Positions 1 through 8,999 of a stretch of DNA of 64,000 nt are shown in pieces. A program made the translations under genes and the position numbers. The DNA lies in assembly GCA_963725035.1 (NCBI GenBank), contig CAVRWX010000001.1, positions 186,001 to 250,000 of the forward strand. The letters run 5' to 3'. Numbering within the stretch: the stretch's first letter is position 1; every line of letters starts with the position of its first letter. This DNA comes from JALZKA01 sp963725035 (lineage in GTDB: Bacteria; Actinomycetota; Thermoleophilia; Solirubrobacterales; 70-9). Below the pieces are notes generated by a model that ran no database searches, was not told the DNA's origin, and saw only the letters and a program-made list of their open reading frames with translations.

Positions 1-1153
1 AGTACGCCGCGGAGTTCGACGCGGAGAACCCGTCCACATACGGCGAGTACGTCGTGTACTCGGGCCCGTACATGGTCGAGAACGACGCCGACGGGCGGCT
101 CACGGGCTACACCCCTGGCCGCGTGATCAGCATGGTCCGCAACCCGAACTGGGACCCGGAGTCGGACTTCCGTCCCGCGTACGTCGACACGATCGAGGTC
201 CAGGAAGGCTTCGAGGACACCGCGTCGGCAACGCGCAAGGTGATCTCGGGCGAGGACAGCATCAGCGGCGACTTCGTGCCGCCGCCGAACGCGCTGAAGG
301 ACGCCGCTGAGAACGCGGAAGACGGCCAGCTGACGATCACCCCCTCGGGCGGTAATCGCTACGTCGGCCTGAACGTCACCCTGCCGCCGTTCGACAACCT
401 CGACGTCCGCAAGGCCGTAATCGCCATCGCCGACCGCGAGGCGATGCGCAACACGCGCGGCGGCGAGCTGATCGGACCGGTCGCAACGCACATCATCCCG
501 CCCGAGTTCCCGGGCTTCGAGGAGGCCGGAGGGCTCGAGGGCGACCCCGAGCTCGACTACCTCGCGGACCCGAACGGGGACCCGGAGCTGGCGGCCGAGT
601 ACATGAAGGCAGCCGGTTACGAGAGCGGACAAGTGCGAAGGCGCCGACTGCGAGATCACGATGGTCGGCGACAACGTGGCGCCGGGCAAGGACACCGCCG
701 AGGTGTTCCGCCAGAACCTCGAGGATCTCGGCTTCGACGTGACGTTCCGTCCCGTCGATCACACGATCATGTACACCCGGTTCTGCAGCATTCCGGATCA
801 GCAGCCTGAGGTCTGCCCCAACGTTGGGTGGCTCAAGGACTTCTACGATCCGCAGTCGCTGTTCCAGATCACGTTCTCGGGCGATGCCATCGACCCGGAG
901 AACAACTCGAACTGGGCTCAGCTCGATGATCCCGAGATCAACGAGATGATCGAGGAAGCCAGCCTCATCAACGACCCCGAGGAGCGCCTCGAGGCGTGGG
1001 GCGAGGTTGACAAGGCGGTCATGGCCGCAGGCCGCGGTGGTCCCGTGGGTCTGGGACAACCAGTCCAACGTCCGGTCCGCGGACGTTGATGGCGTGATCA
1101 ACAAGTTCAACGCCAGTTGGGACCTCTCGTACACCTCCCTCCCGGAGGGCTGA
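1..1153 (+). CDS. Peptide ABC transporter substrate-binding protein, C-terminal part, two frame breaks
   Basis: Extracellular solute-binding protein of family 5 (peptide/opine type) that would deliver substrate to the permease encoded next. The start lies outside the window, so only about the last 383 residues are seen. Typical family segments are visible (YVGLNVTLPPFDNLDVRKAV, then GWLKDFYDPQSLFQ). Reading needs two frame changes. Near 630 an extra C separates ESG from KCEGADCEITMVG; near 1030 an extra G separates VMAA from AVVPWVWDNQSN. With both removed the frame runs to the TGA at 1151-1153 with family-like sequence throughout. I treat them as sequence errors, though a decayed gene cannot be excluded. 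Substrate cannot be read from the sequence. Confidence 0.82.
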
Positions 1154-1176
1154 GAGCCCAGAAGTAGACCGGGAAC

Positions 1177-1204
1177 GCCCCCGCCGCCAGCGCGCGGCGG
1201 GGGC
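1177..1204 (+). terminator. Strong GC hairpin between binding protein and permease
   Basis: A perfect 10-bp stem, GCCCCCGCCG at 1177-1186 and its complement at 1195-1204, with an 8-base loop. There is no T-tract, so it is more likely an mRNA-stabilising or partial-termination hairpin that keeps the binding protein more abundant than the membrane parts. System 2 has a hairpin in the same place (5908-5933). Confidence 0.6.
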
Positions 1205-1235
1205 CGCCCCGCTCGCACGCGCAACCCCCGTTTAG

Positions 1236-2234
1236 ATGCTCCGCTACATCATCCGCCGCCTGATCTGGACGGTCGCCCTCCTGGTGATCGTCTCGGCGGT
1301 CGTCTTCACCCTCTTCAACGTCTTCCCGACGGCTGACGCCGCGACGCTTCGCGCCGGCCGCTCCGCCTCTCCCGAGCAGATCGACATCATCCGGGAGAGC
1401 CTCGGCCTGGACGATCCCAAGCTGACCCAGTTCGCCCGCTACATGCAGGGAGTCTTCACGCCGGTCGACATCCAGGACCCGGAGGTGTCCGGACCTTTCG
1501 ACCTTGGAGAATCGATATTCCAGAACAACGAGGACGTCTTGGACATCATCCTTGACCGCTTGCCCGCGACGTTCATGCTGGTCGTCGGCTCGGTGATCAT
1601 CTGGCTCGGGGTCGCGATCCCGATCGGCGTCATCTCGGCCGTCCGGCAGAAATCGATGCTCGACCGGACCTCGATGGTCACCAGCCTCGCGTTCATCTCG
1701 GCGCCCGTCTTCTGGCTTGGCCTTGTCGCCCTCTATCTGTTCGCGAGCGACGTGGGGGTCGTCCACATCTTCCCCGGCATCGGCTCGTACAACGACGCCG
1801 AGAGCTTCAGCGGGAAGGTCGGGTCGATGATCTTGCCGTGGCTGGTCCTGTCCTCGGCGACCGCGGCGATCTACGCACGGTACGTGCGCGCCCAGATGAT
1901 CGACGTCATGACCGAGGACTACATACGCACGGCGCGGGCCAAGGGTCTGTCCGAGCGCCGGATCGTGCTGAAGCACGGCCTCAGGAGCGCGCTCACCCCG
2001 ATCGTGACCCTGCTGGGGCTTGACATGGGCGTTCTCCTGGCCGGCAACGCGATCCTCACGGAAACCGTCTTCAATATCCCCGGCGTAGGCCGCGAGGTGT
2101 CCAACGCGATCGGCGAGTCGGATCTTCCGCTGATCCAGGGCATCGTCCTCTTCGGCGCCTTCTTCATCATCATCTTCAACCTGATCGTCGACATCCTCTA
2201 CGCCTACCTCGATCCAAGGGTGCGCTACGAATGA
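1236..2234 (+). CDS. Peptide ABC transporter permease, DppB/OppB type
   Basis: Inner-membrane permease of the binding-protein-dependent transport family, 332 aa. It starts with the typical MLRYIIRRL followed by a hydrophobic helix (about residues 9-31); further membrane segments lie near 112-135, 150-170 and in the C-terminal half. The cytoplasmic EAA loop that contacts the ATPases is at about 229-257 (YIRTARAKGLSERRIVLKHG). The frame is intact. Its stop overlaps the start of the next ATPase (ATGA), so the usual second permease (DppC) is absent between them. It may sit upstream of the window, be lost, or be shared with system 2. Confidence 0.92.
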   Translation: MLRYIIRRLIWTVALLVIVSAVVFTLFNVFPTADAATLRAGRSASPEQIDIIRESLGLDDPKLTQFARYMQGVFTPVDIQDPEVSGPFDLGESIFQNNEDVLDIILDRLPATFMLVVGSVIIWLGVAIPIGVISAVRQKSMLDRTSMVTSLAFISAPVFWLGLVALYLFASDVGVVHIFPGIGSYNDAESFSGKVGSMILPWLVLSSATAAIYARYVRAQMIDVMTEDYIRTARAKGLSERRIVLKHGLRSALTPIVTLLGLDMGVLLAGNAILTETVFNIPGVGREVSNAIGESDLPLIQGIVLFGAFFIIIFNLIVDILYAYLDPRVRYE

Positions 2235-3274
2235 CCGAGCCGCTCCTAAGCGTCCGCGACCTGCGGGTCGGCTTCAGCACAGAGGACGGCGTCGTCCAGG
2301 CGGTCGACGGCATCTCGTTCGACGTGGAAGCGGGCCAGACGATCGGGATCGTCGGCGAGTCCGGCTCGGGCAAGAGCGTTTCGAACATGACGATCCTGGG
2401 CCTTACCCGCGCCGAGGGCGCCGACATCTCCGGTTCGATCATGTTCGAGGGCCAAGACCTGGCCGAGATTGACGACGAGTCGCTCCGAGACGTTCGCGGC
2501 AACGACATCGCGATGATCTTCCAGGACCCGCTGACCTCCCTCCACCCCTTCTACAAGGTCGGGGATCAGATGACCGAGGCGATCAAGACGCATCAGGCGA
2601 TGACGCACGCGGAAGCCCGCAGCCACTCGATCGACCTACTCGGCATGGTGGGGATCCCAGACGCCTCGCGGCGCTTCGACGAGTACCCGCACGAATTCTC
2701 CGGCGGGATGCGCCAGCGGGCGATGATCGCGATGGCGCTCACCAACGACCCGAAGCTCCTGATCGCGGATGAGCCCACGACCGCGCTGGACGTGACGATC
2801 CAGGCGCAGATCCTGCGCCTTCTCGCCCGCCTCCAGTCGGAGCTGGGGATGGCGATGATCCTGATCACCCACGACCTGGGCGTGGTTGTCGAGGTCGCGT
2901 CGGAGATCATCGTCCTCTACGGCGGGCGGGTTGTCGAGCGCGGGACCCTCGATGAGATCTTCTATGACCCCCAGCACCCCTACACGTGGGGTCTCCTGGG
3001 CTCGGTCGCGCGGGTGGACGGCACGCGGTCCAATCGCCTCACCCAGATCGCCGGACAGCCGCCTTCCATGCTGTCGCCCCCCGAGGGCTGTCACTTCCGC
3101 CCGCGCTGCCCACACGAGTTCGCCAAATGCTCGATGGTGCCTCCGCTCGACGCCCGCGCGGGAGGGGACCACATCGACCGCTGCTGGCTCGGGCTGGAAC
3201 AGAAGCGCGAAGTGCGCACGCTGGAAAGCGGCGAGATCGGCCTGCCCGAGAAGAAGGAGGCCGAGCCCGCATGA
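2231..3274 (+). CDS. Peptide ABC transporter ATP-binding protein, DppD/OppD type
   Basis: Cytoplasmic ATPase of the peptide importer, 347 aa, normal length. Walker A GESGSGKS is at about residues 41-48, the signature FSGGMRQRAM near 157, Walker B LLIADEPTTALD at 177-188 and the switch histidine in ITHDL near 213. The C-terminus carries the oligopeptide-transporter cysteine module (CHFRPRCPHEFAKC, then a later Cys), which in relatives can bind a 4Fe-4S cluster. The ATG at 2231 overlaps the permease stop by four bases, and the gene overlaps the next ATPase in the same way, indicating translational coupling. Confidence 0.94.
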   Translation: MTEPLLSVRDLRVGFSTEDGVVQAVDGISFDVEAGQTIGIVGESGSGKSVSNMTILGLTRAEGADISGSIMFEGQDLAEIDDESLRDVRGNDIAMIFQDPLTSLHPFYKVGDQMTEAIKTHQAMTHAEARSHSIDLLGMVGIPDASRRFDEYPHEFSGGMRQRAMIAMALTNDPKLLIADEPTTALDVTIQAQILRLLARLQSELGMAMILITHDLGVVVEVASEIIVLYGGRVVERGTLDEIFYDPQHPYTWGLLGSVARVDGTRSNRLTQIAGQPPSMLSPPEGCHFRPRCPHEFAKCSMVPPLDARAGGDHIDRCWLGLEQKREVRTLESGEIGLPEKKEAEPA

Positions 3275-4299
3275 GCGAGAACGGTGCGCCTCTCCTCGAG
3301 GTCACGGACCTGGTCAAGTACTTCCCGATCAAGAAGGGGATCATGATCGGGCGCACCGTCGGCGCGGTGCAGGCGGTCGATGGCGTCTCGTTCGAGATCC
3401 CGAAGGGCAAGACCCTGGGCCTGGTGGGCGAATCGGGTTGCGGCAAGTCGACGCTCGCGCGGACGATCCTGCAGCTGATCGAGCCGACCTCGGGTTCGAT
3501 CATGTTCGACGGCCAGGAGATCGCCGGCCTGGGCAAGCGGCAGATGCGCCCGCTGCGGCGCGAGATGCAGATGATCTTCCAGGACCCCTACGCGTCACTC
3601 AATCCGCGAAAACGAGTCGGCCCGATAATCGGCGAGATGTTGGCGATTCACGGAATCGGCAACACCGACGAGAGACGCAAGGAAGTGGAGGGACTCCTCG
3701 ATCGCGTCGGCCTCTCGGCCGAGCACTACAACCGCTATCCGCACGAGTTCTCGGGAGGCCAGCGCCAGCGAGTCGGCGTCGCGCGCGCCCTCGCGCTCAA
3801 GCCGAAGCTGATCATCGCCGACGAGCCCGTCTCCGCGCTCGACGTCTCGATCCAGGCCCAGATCATCACCCTCCTCGAGGACCTGCAGGACGAGTTCAAC
3901 CTCACCTACCTCTTCGTCGCCCACGACCTTGGCGTCGTCCGCCACGTCGCCGACACCGTCGCCGTGATGTATCTGGGGAAGATCGTCGAAATGGGACCTG
4001 TCGATGAGGTCTACTCGAACCCGGTGCATCCGTACACCGAGGCGCTCCTCTCCGCGGTGCCGATTCCGGACCCGCGCGCCAACGCGGAGCGCCAGGAGCG
4101 GATACTTGAGGGAGACGTGCCCTCCCCCGCCAATCCTCCCCCCGCCTGCCGCTTCCACACGCGCTGCCCCTACGCCACCGAGATCTGCTCGGAGGTCGCA
4201 CCCGAGCTGGTCAACCACCGCGGCTCGCAAGTGGCAGCATGTCATCACCCCTTGAACGTTCAACCCAGTGAAACCCAAGAAAGGGAGGTCCCCAATTGA
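3271..4299 (+). CDS. Peptide ABC transporter ATP-binding protein, DppF/OppF type
   Basis: Second ATPase of transporter system 1, 342 aa. The start ATG at 3271 overlaps the previous stop (ATGA) and has AAGAAGGAGG at 3251-3260. An open frame extends further upstream but only overlaps the previous gene. Walker A GESGCGKST is at about 53-61, the signature FSGGQRQRVGVAR near 160 and Walker B LIIADEPVSALD at about 180-191. The C-terminal CRFHTRCPYATEIC cysteine module is present. It should pair with the 2231-3274 protein as a heterodimer driving import. Confidence 0.94.
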   Translation: MSENGAPLLEVTDLVKYFPIKKGIMIGRTVGAVQAVDGVSFEIPKGKTLGLVGESGCGKSTLARTILQLIEPTSGSIMFDGQEIAGLGKRQMRPLRREMQMIFQDPYASLNPRKRVGPIIGEMLAIHGIGNTDERRKEVEGLLDRVGLSAEHYNRYPHEFSGGQRQRVGVARALALKPKLIIADEPVSALDVSIQAQIITLLEDLQDEFNLTYLFVAHDLGVVRHVADTVAVMYLGKIVEMGPVDEVYSNPVHPYTEALLSAVPIPDPRANAERQERILEGDVPSPANPPPACRFHTRCPYATEICSEVAPELVNHRGSQVAACHHPLNVQPSETQEREVPN

Positions 4300-5879
4300 G
4301 AGGAAGACGAATTGTGCTCGCGGCGATTGCCGCGACGGCGTTGTCGCTAGGCGCGACGGCGTGCGGAGACGATGACGACGACGGAGGCAGTGGATCATCG
4401 GGCGAGGCAGACACCCTGATCCAGGGCACGATCGACCAGCCGGTCTCATATGACCCGGCCGGCTCGTACGACCTGCCGTCCTACAACGTCATCTTCAACG
4501 CCTACCAGAACCTGCTCCAGATCCCGCCGGGCGGAAACGCGCCTGAGCCGGAAGCGGCTGAGGAGTGCGACTTCACCGATGAGGACAACACGGTGTACGA
4601 GTGCACGCTCCGCGAGGGGCTCACGTTCTCGGACGGCTCGGACTTGACGTCCGAGGATGTCAAGGCGAGCTTCGATCGCAACGCTGCGATCGCCGACCCG
4701 CAGGGCGCATCGTCGCTCTACACCAACGTGAAGTCGATCGACACGCCGGACGACCTCACCGTCGTGTTCAACCTGTCGGCGCCGGACGCGACGTGGCCGT
4801 TCCTGCTCACATCGGGCGGCGCGGCGATCGCCCCGGCCGAGTACCCGGCCGACAAGGTGCAGCCGTCCGACGAGGTAATCGGCTCGGGCCGCTACACGGT
4901 CGCCGAGTACGAGCCCGGCCAGCAGACGGTGCTGGAGGCAAACCCGGAGTACCAGGGTGAGGATCCCGCTCAGATCGACCGGATCATCATCCAGTACTAC
5001 GACAAGGCCTCAACGCTGAAGCAGGCCGTCGAGCAGGGCGAGGTCGAGGTGGCATATCGCTCGCTCAGCCCGACAGACGTCGATGACCTCGAGTCCGCCG
5101 AAGGCCTCGAAGTCGTCACCGGACCCGGATCCGAGATCCGCTATCTCAACTTCAACCTCGACCTCCAGGAGGGGTCGGACGAGGAGAAGCTGGCGGTCCG
5201 GCAGGCGGCAGCACAGCTGATCGACCGTCAGTCGATCGCGGACAACGTCTACAACGGCACCGCAACGCCGCTGTATTCGATGGTGCCGTCAGGCCTCCCG
5301 TTCCACACGGAGGCGTTCGCCGACGAGTACGGCGAGGAGCCCGATCCGGACGGCGCCGCTCAGACGCTCGAGGACGCAGGGGTCGATACCCCGGTGCCGC
5401 TCGAGGTTTGGTGGACGCCTACCCACTACGGCCCGGCATCCGGCGATGAGTACGCCGAGATCCAGCGCCAGCTCGAGGAGGGCGGCCTGTTCGAGGTGAC
5501 GCTCGAGTCGACCGAGTGGAACCAGTTCTCGGAAGCCGCGTTCACGGACAAGTACCCGGTCTACCAGCTCGGCTGGTTCCCGGACTATCCGGACGCGGAC
5601 AACTACACGTCGCCGTTCTACGCCAAGGACAGCTTCCTCAATCTCCACTATGAGAACCCGGAGATGGACAAGCTGCTCGCGGAGGAGAAGGCGTCAACGG
5701 ATGATGCCGAGCGTGAGGAGACGTTCGCGCAGATCCAGGAGATCGGCGCCCAGGATGCGACGTCGATCCCCTACATCGAGCTATCGCAGGTCGCGGTCGC
5801 TGTTGATGGAGTCGAAGGCGTGGAGGACACGCTCGACCCGTCGTACATCTTCCGCTACTGGCTGATCTCGAAGGACTGA
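4296..5879 (+). CDS. Peptide ABC transporter substrate-binding lipoprotein
   Basis: Family 5 extracellular binding protein, 527 aa, complete. It starts at TTG 4296, with AAGGGAGGT at 4281-4289 as ribosome site, and overlaps the previous stop. The N-terminus has an arginine-rich n-region, a hydrophobic core and Cys23 in LGATAC followed by an acidic, Ser/Gly-rich linker, so it is probably a lipoprotein on the outer face of the membrane. The body contains the family pattern of solute-binding proteins (for example EGLTFSDGSDLTSEDVKASF). It heads transporter system 2. The ligand, peptide or another small oligomer, cannot be told. Confidence 0.93.
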   Translation: MRGRRIVLAAIAATALSLGATACGDDDDDGGSGSSGEADTLIQGTIDQPVSYDPAGSYDLPSYNVIFNAYQNLLQIPPGGNAPEPEAAEECDFTDEDNTVYECTLREGLTFSDGSDLTSEDVKASFDRNAAIADPQGASSLYTNVKSIDTPDDLTVVFNLSAPDATWPFLLTSGGAAIAPAEYPADKVQPSDEVIGSGRYTVAEYEPGQQTVLEANPEYQGEDPAQIDRIIIQYYDKASTLKQAVEQGEVEVAYRSLSPTDVDDLESAEGLEVVTGPGSEIRYLNFNLDLQEGSDEEKLAVRQAAAQLIDRQSIADNVYNGTATPLYSMVPSGLPFHTEAFADEYGEEPDPDGAAQTLEDAGVDTPVPLEVWWTPTHYGPASGDEYAEIQRQLEEGGLFEVTLESTEWNQFSEAAFTDKYPVYQLGWFPDYPDADNYTSPFYAKDSFLNLHYENPEMDKLLAEEKASTDDAEREETFAQIQEIGAQDATSIPYIELSQVAVAVDGVEGVEDTLDPSYIFRYWLISKD

Positions 5880-5907
5880 GAGGTCCAAGGAAGAGTTAGT
5901 CGCCAAA

Positions 5908-5933
5908 GGCGCGAGGGCTTCGGCCCTCGCGCC
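5908..5933 (+). terminator. Hairpin after binding-protein gene (GGCGCGAGGGC/TTCG)
   Basis: A perfect 11-bp stem (5908-5918 with 5923-5933) closed by a stable TTCG tetraloop, 28 bases after the stop of the binding protein. It lacks a T-run. It is followed by a CTTTC/GAAAG hairpin with an inner GGGG-TTT-CCCC (5940-5965) and by GGATGCC-GAA-GGCATCC (5975-5991) just before the permease. The series probably sets binding protein above permease expression. Confidence 0.75.
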
Positions 5934-6001
5934 TAGGCGCTTTCAGTGAGGGGTTTCCCCGAAAGAAGCAGGTAGGATGCCGAAGGCATCCGCAGGCATC
6001 A

Positions 6002-7033
6002 GTGAAATCACAGGGGACATCACTTCGCGCCTACGTGATCACGCGGCTTGCGCTCGCGATCCCCACCGTCCTGATCCTCCTGACCATGGTCTTCGGCCTG
6101 ATGCGGGTCGCCCCGGGCGATCCCATCCAGGCGGCGCTCGGCGGACGCGTCTCCGAGGAGGAGCTCGACGAGCGCCGCGAGGCTGCCGGCCTCGACGAGC
6201 CCCTCGTCAAGCAGTACTTCACGTACCTCGGTAACGCCCTCACGCTCGATCTCGGAACGACGATCAACGACGACCGCAAGGTGACGTCGATCATCGTCGA
6301 GAACGGCTCCGCCACCCTGGAGCTCACGATGGCCGCGTTCGGCCTCGCCCTCGATCGTCGGCATCGGCATCGGCGTCCTCGCCGGGTATTACCGCGACAC
6401 CTGGATCGACCTCTCAGGCCGCATGTTCGGCATCGTCGTCTACGCCGCGCCCGTCTTCTTCACCGGATACCTGGCCCAGCTCCTGTTCGCCGGCGAGCTG
6501 GGCTGGTTACCGAGCTCCGGGCAGGGCCAGCCCGATCGTCGAGTTCGACCTCGACAAGGTGACGCACTTCTATCTGATCGACACGCTCATCACCGGCAAC
6601 TGGGACGCCTTCTGGGACGTGCTTCAGCACCTGATCCTGCCCGGCGGTGACGCTGGGCCTCCTGATCTCGGGCGTGCTCATCCGCCTCGTGCGGGTGAAC
6701 CTCCTGCAGACGATGCGCGGCGACTACGTCGAGGCTGCACGCGCGCGCGGCATCCCGGAGCGGCGGGTCGTCATGCAACACGCGTTCCGCAACGCGATGG
6801 TCCCCGTCGTCACGGTGGCCGGTCTTCAGTTCGCGATCCTCCTCGGGGGGGCCGTCCTGACCGAGCAGACGTTCAACTGGCCGGGGATCGGCGCCGAGCT
6901 AGTGCGCTACCTGAACGAGCGCGACTACATCGCGGTCCAGGGGATCATCACCGTCTTCGCCCTGGCGGTCGTTGTCGTCTCGCTCTTGATCGACCTCATC
7001 AACGCCTTCATCGACCCGAGGGTGAGGTACTGA
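6002..7033 (+). CDS. Peptide ABC transporter permease, DppB type, three frame breaks
   Basis: First permease of system 2. I chose GTG 6002 because it puts LRAYVITRLALAIPTVLIL close to the N-terminus, as in the family; an ATG at 5977 lies in another frame. The protein is only continuous if single extra bases are removed near 6353 (before IVGIGIGVLAGYY), 6528 (after LPSSGQG, before SPIVEFDLDKV) and 6646 (before VTLGLLISG). All three are +1 and the flanking peptides fit DppB perfectly, including the EAA loop (YVEAARARGIPERRVVMQHA) and the C-terminal IDPRVRY. I consider it an intact gene with sequence errors; a pseudogene is the alternative. Confidence 0.82.
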
Positions 7034-7035
7034 GC

Positions 7036-7981
7036 ATGAGGACGCCCGGCATCCTCAAGCCCTTCACGAAGGCGACCGGCATGCCTCGCTGGATCCTCTT
7101 CTCGGGTGTCGTCATCGTCGTCGTTCTTCGTCATCCTCGCGGTCTTCGCGCCGTGGATCGCCCCCTACGGCTTCGACCAGGTGTCCGCCGACGGCGTGCG
7201 CTTCCCCAAGCAGGGACCGCCCGACAGCGCCCATCTGTTCGGCACGACGGTCCAGTCGACGGACGTCCTCTCGCGCGTCGTCTGGGGCTCGCGGACCGCG
7301 ATCGAGGTCGTCGTCCTGGCCCTCATCTTCTCGCTCACCATCGGCGTACCCCTGGGCCTGATCTCCGGCTACGTGGGCGGCAAGCTCGACCGCTGGTTGG
7401 TCCTGTTCATGGACGCGCTGTTCGCGTTCCCCTACCTCCTGCTGGCGATCGTGATCGCGTTCCTTCTCTCGGACAAGCTCGGCCAGGGAGTGGTCACCGC
7501 CGCGCTCGCAATCACCGCGGTCTACATACCCCAGTACTTCCGCGTGGTCAGAAACCACGTGATCAGCGTCCGCGAGGAGCCCTACGTCGAGGCTGCCCGG
7601 GCCCTGGGCGCATCGCGCTTCACGATCATCCGCCGCTACGTCCTCCAGAACGTGATCCAGAACGTGCCCGCGCTCGCGACGCTGAACGCCGCCGACGCGA
7701 TCCTGACCCTCGCGGCACTCGGGTTCCTCGGCTACGGCATCCAGCCGACCGAGGCGGCCGAGTGGGGCTACGACCTCAACCGCGCGATCGACGACGCGGG
7801 CGCGGGGATCTGGTGGACCGGCCTCTTCCCCGGAATGGCGATCGTCCTCCTGGTGACCGGCTTCACGCTGGTCGGCGAGGGGCTCAACGACGTGCTCAAC
7901 CCGGTGGTCCGCGCACGGCGCCTGCGAAAGCCGAAGATGGACGAGGCCGCCGCGGCCGAGGAGGAGCCGAGCCGTGCGTGA
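7036..7981 (+). CDS. Peptide ABC transporter permease, DppC type, one frame break
   Basis: Second permease of system 2. The start ATG at 7036 is two bases after the DppB stop. After MPRWILFSGVVIVV an extra G near 7123 must be removed to continue into FFVILAVFAPWIAPYGFDQV, the usual first membrane helix and periplasmic segment of DppC. The DppC-type sequence then runs intact through the EAA loop (YVEAARALGASRFTIIRRYV) and GFLGYGIQPTEAAEWG to the acidic C-terminus. The end overlaps the next ATPase start by eight bases. Confidence 0.85.
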
Positions 7982-8999
7982 GCCGATACTCCAGGCCAAG
8001 GACCTTCGCGTCTGGTACGCGACCGAGCAGGAGCCGGTGCGCGCGGTCGACGGCGTCACTCTTGATATCCGCCCGGGAGAGACACTCGGCCTGGTCGGGG
8101 AGTCCGGGTGCGGCAAGTCCACGCTCGGCAGGGCGTTGCTTGGCCTCGCGCCCGACAGCGCCGGCATCTCGGGCCAGGTGCTCTACGGCGGACGCGACCT
8201 GACCGAGGTGACGCCAAAGGAGATGCTCGCACTGCGCGGTCCCGAGCTCGGCCTGATCTTCCAGGAGCCGATGACCCGCCTCAACCCCCTGATCTCGGTC
8301 GAGCAGCACTTCTTCGAGACGCTCAAGGCCCACGAACCCGGCCTCTCGAAGGACGAGATGCGAGTCCGCTCCCTGGAGGCACTCGCCGGCATGGGCATCC
8401 CGCCCACCCGCTTCGGGCAGTACCCGCACGAGTTCTCGGGCGGCATGCGCCAGCGGATCATGATCGCGCTGACGCTGGTCCTCGAGCCGAAGGTCGTCGT
8501 CGCCGACGAGCCGACCACGGCGCTCGACGTGATCGTCGAGGCGCAGATCCTGGGCATCCTCTCCGACCTGCGCAAGAACTTCGACGCGGCGCTGCTCCTG
8601 ATCACGCACAACCTGGGCATCGTCGCCGAGGCCTGCGACCGCGTCGCGGTCATGTACGCGGGCCGGATCGTCGAGGACGGCGAGGCGCGGCAGGTGTTCG
8701 CCGAGCCGGCGCACCCGTACACGCGCGAGCTTCTGCGCTCGATCATCTCGCTCCAGACCGAGGGTCTCAACTACATCCCGGGCGCGCCGCCCGATCTGGT
8801 CGATCCGCCGCCAGGGTGCCGCTTCCACCCGCGCTGCCCGGACGCGATGCGCGTGTGCGCCGAGAAGTTCCCCGTCACGGTCACCACCGACTCCGAGCAG
8901 CGCGTCGAGTGCTGGCTCCACGGGCCCAAGGATCAGATCCCGGAGGGCGGCACCGAGCCGCTCGCTCGCGAAGAGATCGCCACCGCGGAGGAAGCATGA
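7974..8999 (+). CDS. Peptide ABC transporter ATP-binding protein, DppD type
   Basis: ATPase of system 2, 341 aa, starting at GTG 7974 inside the end of the permease gene. Walker A GESGCGKST is near 42-50, the signature FSGGMRQRIMIAL near 155 and the Walker B VVVADEPTTALD follows. The switch histidine sits in ITHNLG, with Asn where Asp is usual. The C-terminal cysteine module CRFHPRCPDAMRVC plus a late Cys is present. ATGA overlap with the following ATPase. Confidence 0.94.
   Translation: MREPILQAKDLRVWYATEQEPVRAVDGVTLDIRPGETLGLVGESGCGKSTLGRALLGLAPDSAGISGQVLYGGRDLTEVTPKEMLALRGPELGLIFQEPMTRLNPLISVEQHFFETLKAHEPGLSKDEMRVRSLEALAGMGIPPTRFGQYPHEFSGGMRQRIMIALTLVLEPKVVVADEPTTALDVIVEAQILGILSDLRKNFDAALLLITHNLGIVAEACDRVAVMYAGRIVEDGEARQVFAEPAHPYTRELLRSIISLQTEGLNYIPGAPPDLVDPPPGCRFHPRCPDAMRVCAEKFPVTVTTDSEQRVECWLHGPKDQIPEGGTEPLAREEIATAEEA

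Noticed and set aside
5940..5991. Series of hairpins before the second permease as a riboswitch
   Set aside because: No conserved riboswitch core recognised; simple inverted repeats after a binding-protein gene are better read as terminator or stability elements.
6559..8202. 547-codon plus-strand frame over the permease and ATPase genes
   Set aside because: It is an out-of-frame reading of permease and ATPase genes; only short pieces match DppB/DppC because of frame breaks.
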